Made by a program: the position numbers and the translations under genes. Below are positions 28,238 through 37,287 of a stretch of DNA of 64,000 bases, piece after piece. How positions within the stretch are numbered: position 1 is the first letter of the stretch; each line of letters starts with the position of its first letter. Source of the DNA: Gulosibacter hominis (GTDB lineage: Bacteria > Actinomycetota > Actinomycetes > Actinomycetales > Microbacteriaceae); assembly GCF_904842695.1 (NCBI RefSeq), contig NZ_CAJGWQ010000001.1, positions 310,001 to 374,000 on the forward strand, given 5' to 3'. The notes under the pieces were generated by a model, which was not told the DNA's origin, did no database searches, and saw nothing but the letters and a program-made list of their open reading frames with translations.

Positions 28238-29490
28238 TACGGCGTCCGGATCGCCCCGAGAACCGCATCAACATAGTGGTCGGCCGTCACGCCCGTGGCC
28301 GCTGCCTCATAACTGAGCACGAGCCGGTGCCGAAGCACTCGCGGCGCTATCGAACGCACATGCTCGGGAAGCACCTGCGCGCTGCCCTCAATCAGTGCCA
28401 GGGCGCGGGCACCGGCACTCAGCGCGATAGCGGCTCGCGGTGACACCCCAACCTCGAGCAGGCGGGCAAGCTCTGGCGGCAAATACTGTTCGATGTGACG
28501 GGTTACATAGGTGATCGACACGATGTATTCGGTGATTGCCGGGTCGATATACACGCGCTTCACCAGTTCTTGCAGCCGCTGCACATCGTCGAGCGTGGCA
28601 ACCGGTTTTGGTTCGGTGGCAAACCGTCCCTCATCGATGCGTCGCAGCACCTCGGCTTCTTCAGCGGGCGTGGGATAGTCGAGCACGTCCTTCAGCATGA
28701 AACGGTCGAGCTGCGCCTCGGCAAGCACATAGGTGCCCTCCTGCTCGATCGGGTTTTGGGTGGCGATCACCATAAACGGCTTTGGCAGCGGGTATTCCAC
28801 ACCACCGATCGTGGTTTGCCGCTCCTGCATCGATTCGAGCATCGCCGACTGAGTTTTGGCACTCGACCGGTTAATCTCGTCAAGCAGCACGATATTTGCG
28901 TGCACCGGCCCCAGCTGGGTGCGAAACTCACCATCGCGGGCATCGTAAATCTGACTGCCAATAATGTCGCTCGGCAGCAGGTCGGGTGTGCACTGGATGC
29001 GGTTAAAGCTCCCGTCAACGGCCGCGGCAATTGTTTCGGCCGCGGTAGTTTTTGCCAGACCCGGCACCGATTCGAGCAGCACATGGCCACCGCAAATAAG
29101 CCCCACCAGCAGTGACTCGCCAAGTCGTCGTTGGCCAACAACTCGATCCGAGAAGGCCTCGGCAATCCGCGAAATCGTTTCGGACGATTCCGCAAGTTCG
29201 GCTTCGCTAAGCGAATTGGCCGCTGCCTGCCGATCCGGCTGTGCCAGCTGCTGCGGAGGCAGCATCGGTAGTGGCCGGTTTAGCTGTTGCGGCTGCTGAG
29301 TCGGCTGCGGCACCGGCTGCGGCCTTCCCCAGCCCGGCTGCGCGGGCGATGTCTGACCGTATGTGCCCTGAAATTGCGGCGCGCCCGTCGCCTGCGGCAC
29401 CGGCCCCGGTCCCGCAGGCGGCGGTGACCCCTGCCACTGTTGCTGGTATGCCGAAAAGGCGCCGTTGGGACGTTCAGAAGGCGAATGCAT
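28237..29490 (-). CDS. moxR: MoxR-family AAA+ ATPase with Pro/Gln-rich N-terminal extension
   Basis: AAA+ chaperone-like ATPase of 417 residues. Walker A is SVPGLAKT (about 141-148), Walker B VLLDEINR (about 201-208), sensor 1 MVIATQNPIEQEGTY. The C-terminal lid domain has the usual RVLRHRLVLSYEA. The first ~90 residues are Pro/Gln/Gly-rich and probably disordered, which is more than most MoxR proteins carry. The ATG at 29488-29490 is ten bases after the ispG stop; a longer frame overlapping ispG is not credible. It is first in a six-gene overlapping operon. In such systems MoxR is thought to activate or insert metal in VWA partners. Confidence 0.92.
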   Translation of the reverse strand: MHSPSERPNGAFSAYQQQWQGSPPPAGPGPVPQATGAPQFQGTYGQTSPAQPGWGRPQPVPQPTQQPQQLNRPLPMLPPQQLAQPDRQAAANSLSEAELAESSETISRIAEAFSDRVVGQRRLGESLLVGLICGGHVLLESVPGLAKTTAAETIAAAVDGSFNRIQCTPDLLPSDIIGSQIYDARDGEFRTQLGPVHANIVLLDEINRSSAKTQSAMLESMQERQTTIGGVEYPLPKPFMVIATQNPIEQEGTYVLAEAQLDRFMLKDVLDYPTPAEEAEVLRRIDEGRFATEPKPVATLDDVQRLQELVKRVYIDPAITEYIVSITYVTRHIEQYLPPELARLLEVGVSPRAAIALSAGARALALIEGSAQVLPEHVRSIAPRVLRHRLVLSYEAAATGVTADHYVDAVLGAIRTP

Positions 29491-29500
29491 GCCGCCCAGG

Positions 29501-30646
29501 TTACGCGATGATTTCTGGTGAGCCTTCAGACCCCGGTGGCATTTCGGCGGCAATGCGCTCAGCCTCTGCGATGAGGGTCGGTACGATCTCCGATTCAGGC
29601 ACGGTTTTGATGACCTCACCCTTGATAAAAATCTGCCCCTTACCGTTACCCGAGGCGACCCCAAGGTCGGCTTCGCGGGCCTCTCCCGGACCATTCACAA
29701 TGCATCCCATTACCGCGACGCGAATCGGGACGGTGAGGTGTTTCAATCCCTCTTCAACTGAATTGGCGAGGGTGTACACATCCACCTGCGCGCGGCCACA
29801 CGACGGACACGAAACAATCTCGAGCTTGCGTTCGCGCAGATTCAGCGAGCGCAAAATCGCCAGCCCCACCTTCACCTCTTCAACCGGTGGAGCCGAGAGC
29901 GAAACGCGAATCGTGTCGCCAATTCCGTCACCCAGCAGCGAACCGAATGCCACCGCCGATTTGATGGTGCCCTGGAAGGCGGGCCCGGCCTCGGTCACAC
30001 CGAGGTGCAGCGGCCAGTCGCCGCGCTCTGAAAGCATCCGGTATGCATTCACCATGACCACCGGGTCGTTGTGTTTCACCGAAATACCGAAGTCGTGGAA
30101 GCCGTGCTCTTCAAACAGGCTCGCCTCCCACACCGCCGACTCAACGAGTGCTTCCGCGGTGGGGCGGCCATATTTTTGCAGCAGCGACGGCTCGAGCGAG
30201 CCCGCGTTGACACCGATTCGCAGCGCCACACCGGCATCGGACGCGGCCTTGGCGATCTCACCCACCCGGTCGTCAAACTTGCGAATATTGCCCGGGTTCA
30301 CGCGCACCCCGGCGCAACCGGCATCGATCGCCTGGAAAACATAGTTCGGCTGGAAGTGAATATCCGCGATCACCGGAATCGGGCTCTTTTTCGCAATGAT
30401 CGGCAGCGCCTCGGCGTCATCCCGGCTGGGCACAGCAACACGCACAATATCGCAGCCAGCGGCCGTGAGTTCGGCGATCTGCTGCAAAGTGGCGTTGATG
30501 TCAGTGGTCGGGGTGGTGGTCATCGACTGCACCGTGATGGGTGCATCGCCACCGACATACAGCGAGCCGAGTTTCACCTTGCGCGTCTTGCGGCGCGGGG
30601 TGATCACTTCGGGGACCTTGGGCATACCGAGATTTACTGCAGACAC
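29501..30646 (-). CDS. ispG: 4-hydroxy-3-methylbut-2-enyl diphosphate synthase (flavodoxin)
   Basis: Penultimate step of the MEP isoprenoid pathway, an iron-sulfur enzyme. The 381 residues have the TIM-barrel part ([26 protein letters not shown]) and the cluster cysteines ([12 protein letters not shown] and [19 protein letters not shown]). The start is a GTG; TAAACT ends six bases before it, so the transcript is probably leaderless. dxr, of the same pathway, lies 1.4 kb upstream on the same strand, separated by the site-2 protease gene, an order common in actinobacteria. Confidence 0.97.
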   Translation of the reverse strand: MSAVNLGMPKVPEVITPRRKTRKVKLGSLYVGGDAPITVQSMTTTPTTDINATLQQIAELTAAGCDIVRVAVPSRDDAEALPIIAKKSPIPVIADIHFQPNYVFQAIDAGCAGVRVNPGNIRKFDDRVGEIAKAASDAGVALRIGVNAGSLEPSLLQKYGRPTAEALVESAVWEASLFEEHGFHDFGISVKHNDPVVMVNAYRMLSERGDWPLHLGVTEAGPAFQGTIKSAVAFGSLLGDGIGDTIRVSLSAPPVEEVKVGLAILRSLNLRERKLEIVSCPSCGRAQVDVYTLANSVEEGLKHLTVPIRVAVMGCIVNGPGEAREADLGVASGNGKGQIFIKGEVIKTVPESEIVPTLIAEAERIAAEMPPGSEGSPEIIA

Positions 30647-30652
30647 GCTACG

Positions 30653-30658
30653 AGTTTA
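30653..30658 (-). promoter_or_regulatory. Predicted -10 box of a leaderless ispG transcript
   Basis: TAAACT on the minus strand ends six bases before the ispG GTG. It also supports the GTG as the start rather than the ATG seven codons in. Confidence 0.55.
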
Positions 30659-30710
30659 CGACGGGACTGCCTGACAGACCGCACCGACTCGGTGCGCGCC
30701 GTCACGAACA

Positions 30711-32054
30711 CTATTCAAACAGCCGGATGGGGTTGACGATATCGGTGAAAATAAACAGCGCACCGATCAGCATCAGCAGCCCCGCCACCACGATCGTGAC
30801 CGGCAAGAGTTTTGCCGAGTCAAACGGCGCCGGGTCGGGACGGCGCCGCAGCCGCGCCCACCACTTGCGCAGGCCATCCCACAGCGCCGCTGCAATATGC
30901 CCGCCATCAAGCGGCGGCAGCGGAATCAGGTTCATCAACCCGAGCGCAACGTTCACAGAGCCGACCATGCCGATCATGGTGGCAGCGCGATCGGCAATTG
31001 ACACATCGTGCAGCTGCGCGATCTGACCGGTAATCACCCCGACACCAACCACGCTCACGGGCCCGTTCGGATCGCGTTCGGCGCCGAGAAAGCCTGCCTG
31101 GAACATCTCAACCACCCGCTGCGGCATGGTGATGATCACATTCACCACCGCGCGCGACTGCTGCACAAACATTTCACCGGCGTAATAGGGCGATTCGTGC
31201 ACTTTTTCGAACCGCGAACCGAAGCCCACAAAACCGACCGTTTCGAGCACCGGTTTGCCGGCGTCATCTTTCACCTGGCTGCCAGTGACCTCGTCAAAAA
31301 CATAGCGCTGGGTTGGTTCGGGATGCAGCACTGTCTCATGAATTACGCCCTCGCGCGTGTACTGGAGTTTGAGGTCTTTACCGGCTGACTCGCGAATGAT
31401 CTGCTGCACCTCATCCCACGAGCCGGGATATTCGGAGTCAATCCTTACCAGGGTGTCGCCGGGGCGCAGCCCCGCCGCGTATGCCGGAGATGGTGTTTCG
31501 CACGAATCGGGGTCAGCGGTTGCTTCTTGGCCGGCCGGAACCACGCAGCGGTACACCGATTCGAGCGTCAGCGATGGCTGATTCACACCGAACCCGCTGG
31601 CGACGATCACAAAACAAATGATGGCGACGATGAAATTCATCAGCGGTCCGCCAAACATCACCAGCAGCCGCTGCCACACCGGCAAGCGGTAGAACGCACG
31701 ATGCTCTTGCCCGGGCGGAATTGTTTCGGCCGATGCCTGGCGACCGTCCTCGATGAATTGCGAGAGGATCCCGGTGCCTCGCGCCTTGGCCTTCTCGCCC
31801 GGTGCCGGCGGATACATGCCGATCATCTGCACGTATCCGCCAAGCGGAATCGCTTTCACACCGTATTCGGTCTCACCACGTTTTGTTGACCAGAGCGTCG
31901 GACCAAACCCGATCATGTATTGCGTGGTCAGCACATTGAAGCGCTTCGCGAAATACAGATGCCCGCATTCGTGCAGCGCAATCGACAGCGCGATACCGAA
32001 AATCGCGATGAGGATTCCAATAATGAACGCAATGACATCAATCACAGCGTTCAA
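30711..32054 (-). CDS. RseP-like site-2 intramembrane metalloprotease (M50)
   Basis: 447 residues. The N-terminal membrane helix holds the zinc motif ALHECGHLYFAK (HExxH, about 28-32), a PDZ domain follows (about 190-280, AAGLRPGDTLVRIDS), and the C-terminal helix has NLIPLPPLDGGHIAAALWDG with the third metal ligand. It is the actinobacterial Rip1/RseP type that cleaves anti-sigma factors or other membrane substrates. A ~60-residue insert lies between PDZ strands. It starts two bases after the dxr stop and is followed by ispG. Confidence 0.93.
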   Translation of the reverse strand: MNAVIDVIAFIIGILIAIFGIALSIALHECGHLYFAKRFNVLTTQYMIGFGPTLWSTKRGETEYGVKAIPLGGYVQMIGMYPPAPGEKAKARGTGILSQFIEDGRQASAETIPPGQEHRAFYRLPVWQRLLVMFGGPLMNFIVAIICFVIVASGFGVNQPSLTLESVYRCVVPAGQEATADPDSCETPSPAYAAGLRPGDTLVRIDSEYPGSWDEVQQIIRESAGKDLKLQYTREGVIHETVLHPEPTQRYVFDEVTGSQVKDDAGKPVLETVGFVGFGSRFEKVHESPYYAGEMFVQQSRAVVNVIITMPQRVVEMFQAGFLGAERDPNGPVSVVGVGVITGQIAQLHDVSIADRAATMIGMVGSVNVALGLMNLIPLPPLDGGHIAAALWDGLRKWWARLRRRPDPAPFDSAKLLPVTIVVAGLLMLIGALFIFTDIVNPIRLFE

Positions 32055-32056
32055 CC

Positions 32057-33157
32057 TTAAACCGCAATGATCCGGGCCGCCTCGGCACGCGCCCAGCGCT
32101 CGGTTTCGGCCAGTGACTCGCGGGTGATCTCACCCGATGCTGGCTGATAGCGGTCAACTACCCGCGCCACTGTGTCGACGATCTCGACAAAGCCCAGCGC
32201 GCCCTCGTGGAATGCATCCACACACACCTCGTTCGCGGCATTGAACACCGCCGGGTATCCCCCGCCAGCTTCGCCAACCCGAGCCGCCAGCTGCAGTGCC
32301 GGGAAAGTTTCGTGATCGGGAGCTTCAAAAGTCCAGGTGTGTGCACTTGTGAAATCAACCGGCGGCACCGCATCCGGCACACGTTTGGGCCAGTCAAGCG
32401 CCAGCGCGATCGGCAACCGCATATCGGGGTTCGACACCTGCGCCAAAATCGAGCCGTCAACATACTCGACCATCGAGTGAATCATCGATTGCGGATGCAC
32501 CACCACATCGATCTGCGAAAACGGGATGTCAAAAAGCACATGGGCCTCGATAACCTCCAGCCCCTTATTAACGAGGGTGGCCGAGTTGGTGGTCACCACC
32601 CGCCCCATATCCCACGTGGGATGCGCGAGCGCCTGTGCCGGGGTTACCTCGCGCAGCTGTGCCCGTGTTTTGCCCCGAAACGGGCCGCCCGAGGCCGTGA
32701 GAATGAGTCGCCGCACCTCGGACCGGCTGCCGCCACTGAGACACTGCGCTAGAGCCGAGTGTTCAGAATCAACCGGAACGATCTGGCCGGGATTCGCGAG
32801 CCTGCGCACGAGCGGCGCCCCGACGATGAGCGATTCTTTATTGGCAAGGGCCAAAGTACGACCGGTTTCGAGCGCGGCCAGCGTCGGCCCCAGCCCCACC
32901 GAGCCGGTAATACCGTTCACCACCACATCGGCGTCCACATCCCGCACAAGCTGCTCGGCCGCATCCGCACCCAGCGCGGTGTGCGCCGCGGGCACGTTGA
33001 ACTGCGCCGCCTGTTCGGCGAGCTGTTCGGCATTGCGTCCGGCGCTGAGCGCCACCACCTCGAAGCGATCGGGGTTTGCCCGCACAATCTCGAGGGTCTG
33101 GGTGCCGATTGAGCCGGTTGATCCGAGCACCACTACGCGACGCAACTGTTCAGTCAT
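32057..33157 (-). CDS. dxr: 1-deoxy-D-xylulose 5-phosphate reductoisomerase
   Basis: First committed MEP-pathway enzyme, NADPH-dependent. The 366 residues contain VLGSTGSIGTQTLEIV (NADPH site), ALANKESLIVGAPL, LTASGGPFRG, and the metal/substrate loop DSEHSALAQCL. The ATG at 33155-33157 begins the conserved MTEQLRRVVVLG; a much longer frame upstream has no family similarity. No Shine-Dalgarno is present; TAACGT ends seven bases before the ATG. It is first in dxr-rseP-ispG and lies divergent from the asparaginase gene. Confidence 0.97.
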   Translation of the reverse strand: MTEQLRRVVVLGSTGSIGTQTLEIVRANPDRFEVVALSAGRNAEQLAEQAAQFNVPAAHTALGADAAEQLVRDVDADVVVNGITGSVGLGPTLAALETGRTLALANKESLIVGAPLVRRLANPGQIVPVDSEHSALAQCLSGGSRSEVRRLILTASGGPFRGKTRAQLREVTPAQALAHPTWDMGRVVTTNSATLVNKGLEVIEAHVLFDIPFSQIDVVVHPQSMIHSMVEYVDGSILAQVSNPDMRLPIALALDWPKRVPDAVPPVDFTSAHTWTFEAPDHETFPALQLAARVGEAGGGYPAVFNAANEVCVDAFHEGALGFVEIVDTVARVVDRYQPASGEITRESLAETERWARAEAARIIAV

Positions 33158-33164
33158 GACACAT

Positions 33165-33170
33165 ACGTTA
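33165..33170 (-). promoter_or_regulatory. Predicted -10 box of a leaderless dxr transcript
   Basis: TAACGT on the minus strand ends seven bases before the dxr ATG. Confidence 0.45.
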
Positions 33171-33292
33171 GCGCCGCCGAGGCCGTAGCATGGCTGACAG
33201 TGCGCTTGCGGTGGCAGAACCCGGTGTGTTCGGGTCGACTGGAAGCGATTGATTTTTGTAGTTGAGGCTGTGGCTGAGGAGGCGGTGTCGCG

Positions 33293-34315
33293 GTGGGACG
33301 TTCGGGAACTTTCATGGCAGCGGATGCGGTGGAGCTTGCGACGGTTTCGCGCGGCGGCTTCATCGAGTCGCGGCATATCGGCTCGGCGGCGGTGGTTGAC
33401 GGCGAGGGCGAACCGATCGCCCTTATTGGTGACACCTCGACACCGGTGTTTCCGCGTTCGACCATGAAATTTTTGCAGACGCTGGCCGCATTGGATGCGG
33501 GTGCTCCGCTTGATGGTGAGCATCTGGCGATCGCCTGTGCCAGCCATTCCGGCACTCCCCTGCATGTGGCGCTGGTTCGGGATATTCTCGGCCGCGCGGG
33601 GCTGGATGAGACGGCGCTGCAGTGCCCGCCCGCCTGGCCTGCCGACCGCGCCGCCCGCGACGCGCTAATTCGATCTGGTGAACCCAACGCCCCGATCTAT
33701 ATGGAGTGTTCGGGTAAGCACGCGGCATTTCTTGCCGCCTGCCGTGCAGCGGGATGGCCCACCGACAACTATCTCGACCCCGAGCATCCTCTGCAGCGCC
33801 GAGTCGCTGAAACCGTGGGCCGATTTGGTGGTGGACGTATCGACCACACCTCGGTTGACGGTTGTGGCGCCCCGGTACACACCATGCCGCTGGTTGCGTT
33901 GGCGCGCAGTATGGCGCGTTTCGCCACCGCGCAAGAATCGTCGCCGTTTGCGATATTCCGTCACGCAGCACAAATTCGGGATGCGGTGATTGCGCATCCA
34001 ACCGCGATGTCGGGTGCCGGTCGCCCCGATACCGTGTTGATCGAGCAGCTCGGCATCATGGCAAAGTTTGGTGCCGAAGGGGTGTATGTCGCCGCCACCC
34101 GAGAAGGTGTGTCGGTGGCGTTGAAATATCTCGACGGCACCGGTCGCGGTGCACCGCTGGTGGCGCTCCAGCTGCTCGTTGCGGCGGGCGCCGTTGCGCC
34201 GCAACAGGCCGAGCAGGTGCTGCCGTATCTGGGCCTGGAGGTGCGCGGTGGTGGCCGCGTGGTCGGGCACGTAAATGTGGGTGCCGGTGTTCCTGTCGAG
34301 CTTCCCGCTCGCTAG
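33293..34315 (+). CDS. L-asparaginase II-family protein (PF06089 type)
   Basis: Would hydrolyse asparagine to aspartate and ammonia. The 340-residue protein matches the Rhizobium-type asparaginase family rather than the E. coli AnsB fold. Motifs include VSRGGFIESRHIGSAAVVD, FPRSTMKFLQTL, CASHSGTPLHV, YMECSGKHAAFLAACRAAGWPTDNYLDPEHPLQ and DGCGAPVHTMPL. The Ser/Lys-containing motifs are intact. Start: GTG with GAGGAGG ten bases upstream; an ATG seven codons later is possible. It converges with the EccC-like gene, leaving a 23-base gap. Confidence 0.88.
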   Translation: MGRSGTFMAADAVELATVSRGGFIESRHIGSAAVVDGEGEPIALIGDTSTPVFPRSTMKFLQTLAALDAGAPLDGEHLAIACASHSGTPLHVALVRDILGRAGLDETALQCPPAWPADRAARDALIRSGEPNAPIYMECSGKHAAFLAACRAAGWPTDNYLDPEHPLQRRVAETVGRFGGGRIDHTSVDGCGAPVHTMPLVALARSMARFATAQESSPFAIFRHAAQIRDAVIAHPTAMSGAGRPDTVLIEQLGIMAKFGAEGVYVAATREGVSVALKYLDGTGRGAPLVALQLLVAAGAVAPQQAEQVLPYLGLEVRGGGRVVGHVNVGAGVPVELPAR

Positions 34316-34338
34316 TTTTGATCGCGGTTGCTGGCCTG

Positions 34339-37287
34339 TCATTTGCATGGCCGGCCCGTTTCGGTCGCCAACTGGTCTATTACGCCGGTTTCGCCCCAAT
34401 CGACTTCACAAAACTGCCACGGTAATGCGTCGCGCAATCGCACCCGGCGAAATTTGCCGTTCGGAGTGCGCCACAGCCCGTATTCACGCGGGTCGAGGAT
34501 GGGTGGTGGTAGCGGATCATCACGAAAAAACGTTCGCCACTGCGCCGGGGCAACGCCGATTGCGAGCACCGGCCGCTGCCGTGATTCGCGAGCCAGCGCC
34601 CCGTAGGTGCCCTGCCACTGCTCGGGATCTCCGATAAGCACCCGGGCACCGGACACCACTCGCACCTGCTCGCCCGGCGCTGCTGGCATCGCCGCCCCGG
34701 GTTTTGGCACCCCGCTGACATCGTGGCCGGCCTCCGCAAACCACTGTGATAGCCGATCGGTTTGGCGTGCCACCACGACGCAGCCGGATTGCGGCACTTC
34801 AAATGAACTGTGCCGTAGCACCGGCGCTCGTTGTTGCAATTCCGTTTCGCTGTGGCAGCTGTGTACCTGCACCAGCAGGTCGTGCCATCGGCCGCGGCCG
34901 GGCACAAAGCGCCCGCTGAAATGACGGGTTTCGCCCCCGTTCAGCAGCCACTCCTGTTTTGAGTGCGTTGCTAACCGCAACACTGCACTCATGAGTGAGC
35001 CCAGTCGCTGTAGTGACCCGTTAAGCCGCGTACTGGCAAACACCACACTGTGACCGCCCGGCTGCCGAAGTAACCGGGTGATGCGCTCGAGCAATTCGGT
35101 GCGGTGCGGTTCTTCAAGCTGCTGCTCAAGCGCATCCAAATCATCGATAAGTAGCAGGTCGCCGGCCGCACTGGCGGTTGGCAACTGGGCCAGAAGCTCG
35201 TAGGCATTTTCGGCGCTGTGCCCCACCCAGCGCACCGGCCGCCGCGCCGCGGCCGCCGCACGCGCCATACTCGCCAGCGCGGTCGACTTACCCGACCTCG
35301 GCGCTCCCACAATCAAGGCGTGGTCACCCGGTCTTGGTAGCTCAAGCTGCCACTGCCGCTGCTGCTCGGGTTGGTCGGCAGTAGCCCAAGTGGTGCCCCG
35401 CTGGGGAATATCGTTGCCGAGCGCTGGCTGCCAGGGGCGCACTATTTCGGGTAGGCACTCACTGCGCCGACGATGGTTTTCGCGGGCCGCAACCTCAGCA
35501 ATGTCCACCGCGGTCGCTCGAGCCACCTGCGCGGTACCAACACTGCCGCTACCAATGCGATAGAGCATGCGCCCGCGCGGGGTGATGGGCAGTTCAGCCG
35601 CATCTTCGATACCGAGAAGCGTGCGTGAATCAATGGGCTGTTCCACGCGAAGGCTCAGGCGCAGGGCACAGTTTGCCAAAAGTGCTTCGCGAAACACCCC
35701 TGTGGGCCGCTGCGTGCACAGCACCAGGTGGATGCCGAGGCTCCGACCTCGCGACCCAATATCGGCGAACACTTCGGTGAGCTGCGGGTGATCGGTCACA
35801 AGCGCCTGGTATTCGTCGACAAACACCACCAGCCGCGCGAGCCGCCCCTGCGCCTCGGCAATATCTCGCACGCCCAGTTGCCGTAGGCAGTGCTCGCGGC
35901 GTTTGAGTTCTGCCTGCAGGCTGGCGAGAACACGCAGCGCTTCACCCTCGTCGAGATCGGTGACAATACCCACGCAGTGCGGCAATTGCTGCACCGCATC
36001 GAAGGTCGCCCCGCCCTTGAAGTCGAGGCAAAGAAACTGGCAGGATTCGGCGCTGTAGCGATCGGCAAGCGCGGTGACCCAGGCCACCAGCAGCTCGCTT
36101 TTCCCCGAACCGGTGGTACCGCCGATAACCGCGTGGGGTCCGTCACGCACCAGGTCAATTACCAGCGGCCCGGATGCTGCTATCGCAAATTGCGCCGCGA
36201 GTTCAGTGGCGCTCGATCCCGCTCCGCTGCCACACAGCATCGGGTTTAGTTCGCAGCTGTCGGGGATCGCTGCCTGACGTTCATCCGCCTGGCGCTGCGC
36301 CGGCACCACAACCCGCTGCAGCCACTGGCGAAGTTCGAGCACCCCGATTGTTTCGGCGCGAGCAGCCACCCGTTTGCCGTCGGGCCACTGCACCACGGCG
36401 CTGCCATCGGTGCGCACCATCAGGCTCACCGCATCCGGTAACGGGCCGCTGGCGGCAATCAAAAACGGTTCGGATGCATCCGGTCGATAGTGCCGCTGCC
36501 ACTTCACCCGCACTCCCCAGCTGCGCAATTGCCGCGCCAGTGGATCGAACGCCTCACCCGCGAGGTTGATCGTTTTTCCAGGGGCGTGATGAGCCCGCTG
36601 CACGATAAGTGCATATGCGGCGCCGTACATGACCGATTCGGCACCGGTCACCGCAATGGCGGCTGCGGTCACCGCGAGTGGTGCCCCCGTAAGTTGCTGA
36701 GCTGCGCGCCGCACCCGTTCGCAATCGGGGTCGTCCTGACCGCTACCTTCGATTCGCAGCTCGCTCGGCACGGTCGTGGTTCCCACAACCACAGCGCCTT
36801 CGGTGTTCGGCAGCAGCTCGCAGGTCAGTAGATCGCGGGCAAGTGGATGCGCAGCACGGGCTCGGGCGCGAAGCCGTTGGTGTGCAGCAACCACTTCTGT
36901 CTCGACACGCTCAAGCTCGGCTTCGAACTCGGCGCGTTTGCGCCGCATCCGGCGCCGACCACCGATTTTTCGGTCAAATGTCTGGGCCAGCATTAGCACC
37001 GGCCCGAAAAGCATGAACATGAGCAAATACGGGCTGCCGATGACGAAAAATAGCGTGAGCCCAAGCACCATCGGCGCGATCATCGCGATTGCGGGAAGCT
37101 GCTGCGGTTCAGGAGGTACCGGTGCACTCGGAAGCCGGATGGGTGGTTCCACCGCGGCCGCCGGTGTTTCGGCAACCATACCTTCGGCTGGCTGCTCGTG
37201 GTGGTGACGCAGCACCAGTTCGCTCGTGGACTGTTCGAACTCGGCTGTGGCCGGATGCACTCGGGTAGCTGCTGCGGGCACGGTCAC
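34339..37287 (-). CDS. Orphan EccC/FtsK-SpoIIIE-type membrane ATPase
   Basis: 982 residues. Two adjacent membrane helices (about 67-100) follow a ~60-residue disordered N terminus, then a coiled/basic stretch. The first ATPase domain has P-loop GGTTGSGKSE (about 389-398), Walker B VVFVDEY (about 487-493) and sensor LVLCTQRPTG. A second, more diverged ATPase domain has GAPRSGKST (about 661-669) and LLLIDDLD (about 711-718). The layout is that of the type VII secretion motor EccC, lacking the third ATPase domain. No WXG100, EccB, EccD or mycosin gene is near. Translation is coupled (ATGA) to the DUF4192 gene. Substrate unknown. Confidence 0.85.
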   Translation of the reverse strand: MTVPAAATRVHPATAEFEQSTSELVLRHHHEQPAEGMVAETPAAAVEPPIRLPSAPVPPEPQQLPAIAMIAPMVLGLTLFFVIGSPYLLMFMLFGPVLMLAQTFDRKIGGRRRMRRKRAEFEAELERVETEVVAAHQRLRARARAAHPLARDLLTCELLPNTEGAVVVGTTTVPSELRIEGSGQDDPDCERVRRAAQQLTGAPLAVTAAAIAVTGAESVMYGAAYALIVQRAHHAPGKTINLAGEAFDPLARQLRSWGVRVKWQRHYRPDASEPFLIAASGPLPDAVSLMVRTDGSAVVQWPDGKRVAARAETIGVLELRQWLQRVVVPAQRQADERQAAIPDSCELNPMLCGSGAGSSATELAAQFAIAASGPLVIDLVRDGPHAVIGGTTGSGKSELLVAWVTALADRYSAESCQFLCLDFKGGATFDAVQQLPHCVGIVTDLDEGEALRVLASLQAELKRREHCLRQLGVRDIAEAQGRLARLVVFVDEYQALVTDHPQLTEVFADIGSRGRSLGIHLVLCTQRPTGVFREALLANCALRLSLRVEQPIDSRTLLGIEDAAELPITPRGRMLYRIGSGSVGTAQVARATAVDIAEVAARENHRRRSECLPEIVRPWQPALGNDIPQRGTTWATADQPEQQRQWQLELPRPGDHALIVGAPRSGKSTALASMARAAAAARRPVRWVGHSAENAYELLAQLPTASAAGDLLLIDDLDALEQQLEEPHRTELLERITRLLRQPGGHSVVFASTRLNGSLQRLGSLMSAVLRLATHSKQEWLLNGGETRHFSGRFVPGRGRWHDLLVQVHSCHSETELQQRAPVLRHSSFEVPQSGCVVVARQTDRLSQWFAEAGHDVSGVPKPGAAMPAAPGEQVRVVSGARVLIGDPEQWQGTYGALARESRQRPVLAIGVAPAQWRTFFRDDPLPPPILDPREYGLWRTPNGKFRRVRLRDALPWQFCEVDWGETGVIDQLATETGRPCK

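Noticed and set aside
33139-33565. Longer dxr start (136 extra residues)
   Set aside because: The extra residues overlap the divergent asparaginase gene and show no similarity to any Dxr N terminus; the ATG at 33157 fits both the family and a -10 box.
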